A stretch of DNA of 10,206 bases, from assembly GCA_016208645.1 (NCBI GenBank), contig JACQXP010000272.1:1-10206 (forward strand), written 5' to 3'. Position numbers and translations under genes: made by a program. The notes beneath the pieces are model-generated. The model ran no database searches, was not told the DNA's origin, and saw only the letters and a list, made by a program, of their open reading frames with translations. Positions 5,146-10,206 of this stretch are shown here, in pieces; the first letter of the stretch is position 1; every line of letters starts with the position of its first letter. The DNA comes from Candidatus Methylomirabilota bacterium. GTDB taxonomy: Bacteria; Methylomirabilota; Methylomirabilia; Methylomirabilales; 2-02-FULL-66-22.

Positions 5146-5497
5146 GGGGGTGCACCGGTTTCGACGAGGACACGGGGGTACAGGTGGCATGCCGAGTCCC
5201 CACCGACTCGTAAAAAGGTGGGAAACACACAACTGCCGACGCTGAGTTGGCACTCGCTGCCTAACTAGCAGCGACGTCCTCCTCACCGTGCCTGCCGGGT
5301 GAGATCAGGGCGTCAGACAGGTAGGCTAAGCCTGCTGGTCCCGGCCCGGGACCGGCAGGACGAAAACCAACGGGCTGGCTGCCGAGATCCCCGCCGACGG
5401 GGCCGCTGGGCGGCGAGATCCAAAACGTCGGCTACGCATGTAGAGGCCTTTGCCGACAGGTTCTCGGACGGGGGTTCGACTCCCCCCACCTCCACCA
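5146..5497 (+). ncRNA. ssrA: Transfer-messenger RNA (tmRNA, SsrA), one-piece form
   Basis: This 352-base RNA rescues ribosomes stalled on broken mRNA and tags the nascent protein for proteolysis. The 5' end GGGGGTG (5146-5152) pairs with CACCTCC (5487-5493) to form the acceptor stem, with one G-U pair. A CCA end is encoded in the gene (5495-5497). The GGTTTCGACGAGG box follows the 5' strand, and the T arm GGGGG-TTCGACT-CCCCC lies near the 3' end. The tag frame most likely runs from GCC at 5235 to TAA at 5262-5264 and encodes ADAELALAA, ending in the usual ALAA-type degron. The first codon is inferred from similarity to other tmRNAs, because an earlier in-frame codon cannot be excluded. The RNA is a single piece, not the circularly permuted form. 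smpB lies just upstream. Confidence 0.97.
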
Positions 5498-5505
5498 TAG
5501 ACGGA

Positions 5506-5535
5506 ACGGGCTCCCCAGGGGGCCCGTAATTCTTT
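5506..5535 (+). terminator. Terminator after ssrA
   Basis: ACGGGCTCCC pairs with GGGGGCCCGT (5506-5527, one G-T pair, tiny loop), followed by AATTCTTT. It begins 9 bp after the tmRNA CCA end. Confidence 0.7.
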
Positions 5536-5591
5536 GGGGCAGTTCCACTGCCATCTCTCGCCCCGGAACCGCGGCACCGATTGGGACCCCT

Positions 5592-5634
5592 CGACAGGGA
5601 CAGAGACAGCGACAGTTCGACTGCCTGCCAGTCG
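5592..5634 (+). repeat. Four tandem hexamers NGACAG plus hairpin in the glgB leader
   Basis: CGACAG, GGACAG, AGACAG and CGACAG run without gaps at 5592-5615. Just after them, CGACTG and CAGTCG (5618-5634, 5-base loop) can form a small hairpin that ends 26 bp before the glgB start. The function is unknown. Confidence 0.6.
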
Positions 5635-5659
5635 TTCCGGAACAGGGGCACGGAGGTTC

Positions 5660-7876
5660 ATGCTCGTGGCGACGCTCGCCCCCGAGGTTGTTGACGCCAT
5701 CGTGAAGGGAACGCACGGCGATCCTTTCGGGATTCTCGGCCCCCAGGCCCTCCCGCAGGGAGAGGGTGCCGGCGTGGTCATCCGCGCATTCCTTCCCGGG
5801 GCAGAGAAGATCACCGTCCTTCCCCTGGGGACCATCCTGCCTGCCCAGCCGATGACACGGATTCACCCCGACGGGTTGTTCGAGGCGGTCATCCCCGGCC
5901 GGCGCGAGTTCTTCCCGTACCGTCTCCGCTGCACGGGACCCACAGGCACGGAGGCGGACATCGAGGATCCCTATCGCTTCCCCCCCACGCTCAGCGACTA
6001 CGACCTGTACCTGCTGGGGGAAGGCGCCCACTACCGTGTCTACGAGAAGCTGGGGGCGCACGTGCTGACCCTGGAGGGGGTCCCCGGCGTCCGGTTCAGC
6101 GTCTGGGCACCCAGCGCCCGTCGCGTCAGCCTGGTCGGCGACTTCAATGGATGGGACGGTCGGGTGCACCCGATGCGACTGCATCCCGGCAACGGGATCT
6201 GGGAGATCTTCCTCCCGGGCCTCGGCGTCGGGACCCTGTACAAGTTCGAGGTGTTGTCCAGATCGGGCGGGCCGATCACGCTGAAGGCGGATCCGTACGC
6301 CTTCGCCTTCGAGCAGGGTCCCGCCCCGGCCTCGGCCGTGACCGACCTGGCCTCCCAGTGGGGCGACGCCGCCTGGATGGCGGACCGGGGGAAGCGGCAC
6401 GCGCCCGATGCGCCCCTCGCCATCTACGAGGTCCACCTGGGGTCCTGGCGACGGGCGCCCGAGGACGGGAACCGGTTCCTGACCTACCGGGAGCTGGCCC
6501 GGGAGTTGATCCCGTATGTGACCGAGATGGGCTTCACCCACGTGGAACTGCTCCCCGCCACGGAACATCCCTATTACCCCTCCTGGGGGTACCAGACCCT
6601 CGGGTACTTCGCCCCGACGTGCCGGTACGGCAGCCCCCAGGACTTCATGGCCTTCGTGGACACGTTGCACCAGCACGGGATCGGCGTCATCCTGGACTGG
6701 GTGCCGGCCCACTTCCCCCAGGATCCCCACGGCCTGATCTACTTCGACGGGACCCATCTGTACGAGCACGAGGATCCCCGCCTGCGGGAGCACCCGGACT
6801 GGGGAACGCGGATCTTCAACTACGGCCGCAACGAGGTGGCGAACTTCCTCCTGGGCAGCGCCCTCTTCTGGCTGGACACGTACCACATTGATGGCCTGCG
6901 CCTGGACGCCGTGGCCTCCATGCTCTATCGGGATTACTCCCGGGAGTCGGGGCAGTGGCTCCCCAACCGGTACGGCGGGAACGAGAACCTGGAGGCCATC
7001 GCCTTCCTCAAGCGGTTCAACGAGGTGGTGTACCGGCAACACCCGGACGTGATGACCATCGCGGAGGAATCCACGGCCTGGCCGATGGTCTCCCGCCCCA
7101 CCTACGTCGGCGGGTTGGGCTTCGGCTTCAAGTGGAACATGGGCTGGATGCACGACCTGCTCACCTTCATGAGCAAGGATCCGGTCCACCGGAAGTACCA
7201 TCACAGCAACCTGACCTTCGGGCTGCTGTACGCCTGGCACGAGAACTTCATCCTGCCGCTGTCGCATGACGAGGTGGTGCACGGCAAGGGCTCGCTGCAC
7301 GGCAAGATGCCGGGGGACGACTGGCAGAAGTTCGCCAACCTCCGGGCCTTTTTCACGTTCATGTACGGGCACCCCGGGAAGAAGCTCCTCTTCATGGGGG
7401 GCGAGTTCGGCCAGACCCGCGAGTGGGACCACGACGCCAGCCTGGACTGGCATCTGCTGGAGATGGGGCCATACCACCGGGGTTTGCAGCGGCTGGTCCG
7501 GGACCTCAACGCCGTGTATCGGGCGCAGCCGGCCCTGCACGAGGTGGACTTCGAGCCGGCGGGCTTCCAGTGGATCGACTGCAACGACTGGGAGGGGAGC
7601 GTGATCTCCTTTCTGCGTCGAGCCCGGGACCCGGAGAACTTCCTGGTGGTGGTGTGCAACTTCACGCCGGTGGTCCGGCAGGGCTACCGGATCGGGGTGC
7701 CCCGCGCCGGTCTCTACCGGGAGGTTCTCAACACGGACTTGGAAATATACGGGGGGAGCAACGTGGGTCACGCCGAAGGCGTCCGGGCCGAGGCGGTCCC
7801 CCAGCATGGATTCCCGCACTCCGTGTCGCTGACGCTGCCGCCCCTGGCCACGCTGGTGCTTCGGCCGGAGGGCTGA
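5660..7876 (+). CDS. glgB: 1,4-alpha-glucan (glycogen) branching enzyme GlgB
   Basis: This 738-residue cytoplasmic enzyme cuts alpha-1,4-glucan chains and re-attaches them by alpha-1,6 bonds in glycogen synthesis. It has the full bacterial architecture: an N1 domain beginning HGDPFGILGP, a CBM48 domain (FSVWAPSARRVSLVGDFNGW at about 147-166), the GH13 barrel, and a C-terminal beta domain. The catalytic nucleophile is D416 in DGLRLDAVAS, the acid/base is E469 in TIAEEST, and the transition-state stabiliser is D537 in LSHDEVVHGK. All three sit exactly 11 positions after their E. coli equivalents (405, 458, 526), so the protein is intact. The start at ATG 5660 follows GGAGG with short spacing; GTG 5666 is an alternative with better spacing. 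The open frame continues upstream to 5534 without family similarity. No other glycogen gene lies in the window. Its placement beside ssrA and the Aor genes looks incidental. Confidence 0.97.
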   Translation: MLVATLAPEVVDAIVKGTHGDPFGILGPQALPQGEGAGVVIRAFLPGAEKITVLPLGTILPAQPMTRIHPDGLFEAVIPGRREFFPYRLRCTGPTGTEADIEDPYRFPPTLSDYDLYLLGEGAHYRVYEKLGAHVLTLEGVPGVRFSVWAPSARRVSLVGDFNGWDGRVHPMRLHPGNGIWEIFLPGLGVGTLYKFEVLSRSGGPITLKADPYAFAFEQGPAPASAVTDLASQWGDAAWMADRGKRHAPDAPLAIYEVHLGSWRRAPEDGNRFLTYRELARELIPYVTEMGFTHVELLPATEHPYYPSWGYQTLGYFAPTCRYGSPQDFMAFVDTLHQHGIGVILDWVPAHFPQDPHGLIYFDGTHLYEHEDPRLREHPDWGTRIFNYGRNEVANFLLGSALFWLDTYHIDGLRLDAVASMLYRDYSRESGQWLPNRYGGNENLEAIAFLKRFNEVVYRQHPDVMTIAEESTAWPMVSRPTYVGGLGFGFKWNMGWMHDLLTFMSKDPVHRKYHHSNLTFGLLYAWHENFILPLSHDEVVHGKGSLHGKMPGDDWQKFANLRAFFTFMYGHPGKKLLFMGGEFGQTREWDHDASLDWHLLEMGPYHRGLQRLVRDLNAVYRAQPALHEVDFEPAGFQWIDCNDWEGSVISFLRRARDPENFLVVVCNFTPVVRQGYRIGVPRAGLYREVLNTDLEIYGGSNVGHAEGVRAEAVPQHGFPHSVSLTLPPLATLVLRPEG

Positions 7877-7909
7877 GACGATCTCTGACGAGGACCATGA
7901 GGCCTATCC

Positions 7910-8398
7910 ATGCAGGTCCTGCGGATCATCCCTGAACGGTGCACCGGGTGCATGCGGTGCGAGCTGGCGTGCTCGTACGTCCAGACGGGCGCCTTCCAGC
8001 CCGCGCGCTCGGTCATCCGGGTCGCGCCCTTCGAGGCGCACACCAGCTACGCCCCCTACACCTGCCCCCAGTGTGCGGAGGGGTGGTGCCTGACCGCCTG
8101 CCCAGTCGGCGCCATCACCCTCTCGCCCGTCGGGGCCAAGATCGTCCTGGACGACCAGTGCGTTGGGTGTAAGCTCTGCACCATCGCCTGCCCCTACGGG
8201 ACGATCTTCTACAACCCCCAGACGCAGAAGGCGTTCAAGTGTGACCTGTGCGGCGGGGAGCCGGCCTGTGCCCGGGCCTGCCCCACCGCGGCTATCGAGT
8301 ACGTCGAGGCGGAGACGGCCGACTGGCTGGGCGCCTTCGCGGCCGAGCGGGCGCCGCGCCACCAGGAACTCCAGGTCGCCGGCGCGGGGGTGCGGTGA
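7910..8398 (+). CDS. Polyferredoxin subunit of an aldehyde:ferredoxin oxidoreductase complex
   Basis: This 162-residue electron-transfer protein has 16 cysteines in four groups: C11/14/17/21, C52/55/60/64, C84/87/90/94 and C111/114/120/124. Each group is followed or accompanied by the pattern of a [4Fe-4S] site, with the typical CP motif in three of them, so four clusters are expected. This is the HycB/AorA-like, DMSO-reductase-type iron-sulfur subunit family. The next gene overlaps it at TGATG (stop 8396-8398, next start 8398), and a tungsten-enzyme gene starts further on. By analogy with AorABC of Aromatoleum aromaticum, it would carry electrons between the tungsten-pterin subunit and the FAD subunit. 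The start ATG at 7910 has GAGG at 7899-7902. It lies 33 bp after glgB with no clear terminator between. No signal peptide is seen, so it is cytoplasmic. Confidence 0.88.
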   Translation: MQVLRIIPERCTGCMRCELACSYVQTGAFQPARSVIRVAPFEAHTSYAPYTCPQCAEGWCLTACPVGAITLSPVGAKIVLDDQCVGCKLCTIACPYGTIFYNPQTQKAFKCDLCGGEPACARACPTAAIEYVEAETADWLGAFAAERAPRHQELQVAGAGVR

Positions 8399-9714
8399 TG
8401 GCGACGCGGCACCTGATCGTGGGCGGGGGCACGGCCGGCCTGAACGCCATCCGGACGATCCGCGCGCACGACCGGGGCGAGTCGGAGATCGTCCTGGTCT
8501 CGGCCGAGCGGCCGTACTCCCGCATGGTGCTCCCGTACTACCTGGGCCGCAGCATCGCCGAGGCCCACGTCTTCACGGCTACCCCGGCGCACCTGGCCCA
8601 GCTCCAGGTCCAGGCCCACCTGGGGCGACGGGCGGCCACCCTGGACCCGGCCGCCAACCGGCTGACCCTAGACGATGGCACGGTCCTCCCGTACGACAAT
8701 TGCCTGATCGCCACCGGCTCCTCGGCCGTGCGCGCCCCGGTGCCCGGGGCCGATTCGCCCGGCGTCCACAGCTTCTGGACGCTCCCGCAGGCGCGGGGCG
8801 TGGTGGGTGAGATCCGGGAGGGGAGCCACGTTGTGCTGGTGGGGGCGGGCTTCATCGCCTTCACCCTCCTGAACGCCCTCCTGGCCCGGAAGGCCCACCT
8901 CACCATCGTGGAGATCGCGCCCCAGCTCCTGCCGCGCATGATCGACCGGACGGGCGCCGAGATGGTCGAGAAGTGGCTCCGGCGCGACGGGGTCGCCATC
9001 CGGACCGGCGCCACCCTCACGGCCATCGAGGACGCCCAGGGCCAAAAGCGCCTCCGGTTCCGCCAGGGGGAGGACCTGCTGGCCGACGCGGTCCTCATGG
9101 CGACCGGGATCCGCGCCAACCTGGAGTGGCTGCAGGGGTCGGGGATCTGGGTGAATCGCGGGATCGTCGTGGACGACCACCTGCGCTCGAGCGTCGGCAA
9201 CGTCTATGCCGCGGGGGATGTCGCTGAGGGCCTCGATCTTGTAACCGGCCAGCCGGCCGTGCACGCCATCGAGCCCACCGCCATGGAGCACGGCCGCGTC
9301 GTCGGTGCCAACATGGCAGGACGGAATATCGCCTACCGGGGCAGCCTCCTGATGAACATCGTCGAGGTCTGCCACCTGGACATCGCCAGCTTCGGGGCGT
9401 GGGATGACCCGGCGGCCGAGGCCGTCGCGGCGACGCGGCCGGAGCGGTGGGCGTACCGGAAGCTCCTGTGGCGGGGGGATCGCCTGGTCGGCGCCATGAT
9501 CCTCGGGATGAGTAGCGACATCTGGACCACCAACGACGTCGGGATGTTGAAGGGCCTGGTCCAGGCGGGCAGCGACCTGGGTCCCTGGAAGGAGCACCTC
9601 CGCCGCCATCCCTTCGATATCAAGCCGGCGTTCATCGCCGCGGGGACGACGGCGCGGCTCCTGCCCCAGACCATCCTCGGCCGGCCGTCGGTGCCGGTGG
9701 GACCGGTGATGTAG
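8398..9714 (+). CDS. FAD/NAD(P)-dependent oxidoreductase, AorC-like subunit
   Basis: This 438-residue flavoprotein is of the pyridine-nucleotide-disulfide oxidoreductase type. It has an FAD-binding N-terminus HLIVGGGTAG (5-14), the ATG motif CLIATGSS (102-109), an NAD(P)-binding loop VVLVGAGFIAF (145-155) ending at E172, which favours NAD over NADP, and the second FAD motif VYAAGDVAEG (269-278). The usual third Gly of the NAD loop is Ala (GAGFIA). No redox-active CxxxxC pair is present near residue 45, so it is not a disulfide reductase. The one-base overlap with the ferredoxin gene implies coupled translation. In AorABC-type enzymes this subunit passes electrons to or from NAD+, and that role is expected here. 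The ATG at 8398 is chosen because the FAD fold starts five residues later. An earlier in-frame start at 8248 would lie wholly inside the ferredoxin gene. Confidence 0.88.
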   Translation: MATRHLIVGGGTAGLNAIRTIRAHDRGESEIVLVSAERPYSRMVLPYYLGRSIAEAHVFTATPAHLAQLQVQAHLGRRAATLDPAANRLTLDDGTVLPYDNCLIATGSSAVRAPVPGADSPGVHSFWTLPQARGVVGEIREGSHVVLVGAGFIAFTLLNALLARKAHLTIVEIAPQLLPRMIDRTGAEMVEKWLRRDGVAIRTGATLTAIEDAQGQKRLRFRQGEDLLADAVLMATGIRANLEWLQGSGIWVNRGIVVDDHLRSSVGNVYAAGDVAEGLDLVTGQPAVHAIEPTAMEHGRVVGANMAGRNIAYRGSLLMNIVEVCHLDIASFGAWDDPAAEAVAATRPERWAYRKLLWRGDRLVGAMILGMSSDIWTTNDVGMLKGLVQAGSDLGPWKEHLRRHPFDIKPAFIAAGTTARLLPQTILGRPSVPVGPVM

Positions 9715-9916
9715 TGTGGTGTCTCAGAAGTTCGCGCCAGAATTCCTCGCCGCCGAGGACGTCCCTCCGGGCGTCGGGCCTCGTCGATGCCGGGCCGGCC
9801 TTGCTCCGGCGTCGCCGCCCCGCCAACGGAGCGCGCCGCGCCGTGGAAGGGAACTTCAGACTAACGTCGCATCCCTGGCGACCACGGCGACCGGACCCGG
9901 CCGGCCCCGCGGGCCC

Positions 9917-9941
9917 GCCGCCTCGGGGCGCCCCCGGCGGC
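9917..9941. other. GC-only hairpin in the gap before the catalytic Aor gene
   Basis: GCCGCC pairs with GGCGGC around an inner GGGGCGCCCC palindrome. It lies inside the 292-bp gap 9715-10006, which otherwise shows no gene, only open frames rich in Arg, Pro and Gly that look like GC-bias artefacts. It could attenuate or protect the transcript between the two subunit genes. Confidence 0.35.
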
Positions 9942-10006
9942 TCGGAACCGCGCCGCGGGTGTTTGTCTGGCTATGGCGACGCTTTCCCTGGCGATGAGGC
10001 TGGATG

Positions 10007-10206
10007 ATGGGTGAACCCACGATAGAGCACACGGCTATCGGCGTGAAGGACCATCCCGCGCAGCAGGACCTGCCCGGTGGCTACGCGGGAGCCATCCTGC
10101 GGGTGGACCTGACCAGCGGGCGGATCTGGACCCAGCTCTGGACGCCGGAGGAGATGCGCCAATATCTCGGCGGGACGGGCCTGGGGGCCAGGCTCCTGTG
10201 GGAGGA
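10007..10206 (+). CDS. Aldehyde:ferredoxin oxidoreductase catalytic subunit, N-terminal part (cut by window edge)
   Basis: Only the first 66 codons are visible. After an unusual hydrophilic lead of about 24 residues, the sequence GGYAGAILRVDLTSGRI is followed by the segment QYLGGTGLGARLLWE. These are the hallmark opening strands of AOR-family tungsten-bispterin enzymes, which interconvert carboxylic acids and aldehydes or act in related oxidations. The rest of the roughly 600-residue protein, including the cofactor and [4Fe-4S] ligands, lies outside the window. An in-frame stop at 9995-9997 limits the start to ATG 10004 or 10007, and 10007 gives a 7-base spacing to GAGG at 9996-9999. With the two upstream genes it forms an AorABC-like set in the order A-C-B. 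The substrate cannot be judged, and BamB-like or other AOR subfamilies remain possible. Confidence 0.85.
   Translation, partial: MGEPTIEHTAIGVKDHPAQQDLPGGYAGAILRVDLTSGRIWTQLWTPEEMRQYLGGTGLGARLLWE

Noticed and set aside
5432..7819. Very long reverse-strand open frame opposite glgB and running into ssrA
   Set aside because: It mirrors glgB, whose catalytic residues are intact on the plus strand. Its end (SNPRPRTCRQRPLHA type) is the well-known false protein read from the tmRNA antisense strand.
7845..7860. Sigma-54-like TGGCCACGCTGGTGCT before the ferredoxin gene
   Set aside because: It has GG-N10-GC spacing and would start about 39 bp before the gene, but it lies in glgB coding sequence, lacks the CA and the first T of TTGC, and such partial matches are common in GC-rich DNA.
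9968..9983. Sigma-54-like TGGCTATGGCGACGCT before the catalytic Aor gene
   Set aside because: Only the GG and GC dinucleotides fit. The TT of the -12 element is AC.
9714..10007. Two plus-strand open frames in the gap between the Aor subunit genes
   Set aside because: The products are Arg/Pro/Gly-rich with no recognisable fold and overlap each other in different frames, which is typical of GC-rich non-coding DNA.

Overview
The window is high-GC bacterial DNA. Nine genes are well supported: seven complete protein genes, the tmRNA gene, and one gene cut by the right edge. Four further small genes were found mainly by reading start sites and promoters. Paired smpB-ssrA, a W-type aldehyde:ferredoxin oxidoreductase locus, an OFA-family transporter and sigma-54 promoters would fit the Methylomirabilota (NC10/Rokubacteria) or a related deep Gram-negative lineage. 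That placement is inference, because no marker gene for taxonomy is present.

Layout. 131-520 encodes a double ACT-domain protein, followed by a strong hairpin (551-574). Positions 575-829 are non-coding but hold a 16-bp perfect palindrome, a degenerate second copy 22 bp further on, and a near-consensus sigma-54 promoter (774-789). This promoter faces a 60-codon ORF (830-1012) that overlaps a receiver-like protein (996-1397), in which the phospho-acceptor Asp is replaced by Glu. A second sigma-54 promoter (1552-1567) precedes a small one-helix membrane protein (1667-1882), closed by a 14-bp hairpin. An AT-rich leader (about 1968-2160) with a sigma-70-like promoter precedes an OFA-family MFS transporter (2330-3577), which ends in a textbook terminator. 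A third sigma-54 promoter (3883-3898) drives two more one-helix proteins (3955-4134 and 4211-4372). Both are under 60 residues and easily missed by gene callers.

The middle of the window holds smpB (4526-5026), a clear sigma-70 promoter and ssrA/tmRNA (5146-5497), the trans-translation rescue pair. Next comes glgB (5660-7876), the glycogen branching enzyme, with all catalytic residues present.

The right end is a three-part locus that looks like AorABC aldehyde oxidoreductase: a four-cluster ferredoxin subunit (7910-8398), an FAD/NAD(P) oxidoreductase subunit overlapping it by one base (8398-9714), and the start of the tungsten-pterin catalytic subunit (10007 to the edge). The order is A-C-B, and a 292-bp non-coding, very GC-rich gap lies before B.

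The most unusual observation is the sigma-54 set. Three promoters with exact -24/-12 spacing lie within 7 kb, each 46-101 bp upstream of a tiny gene. Two of them drive apparently paralogous one-helix membrane proteins on either side of the transporter, and the third drives a phosphorylation-deficient receiver protein. This may be an undescribed, co-regulated small-protein system around an organic-anion transporter.
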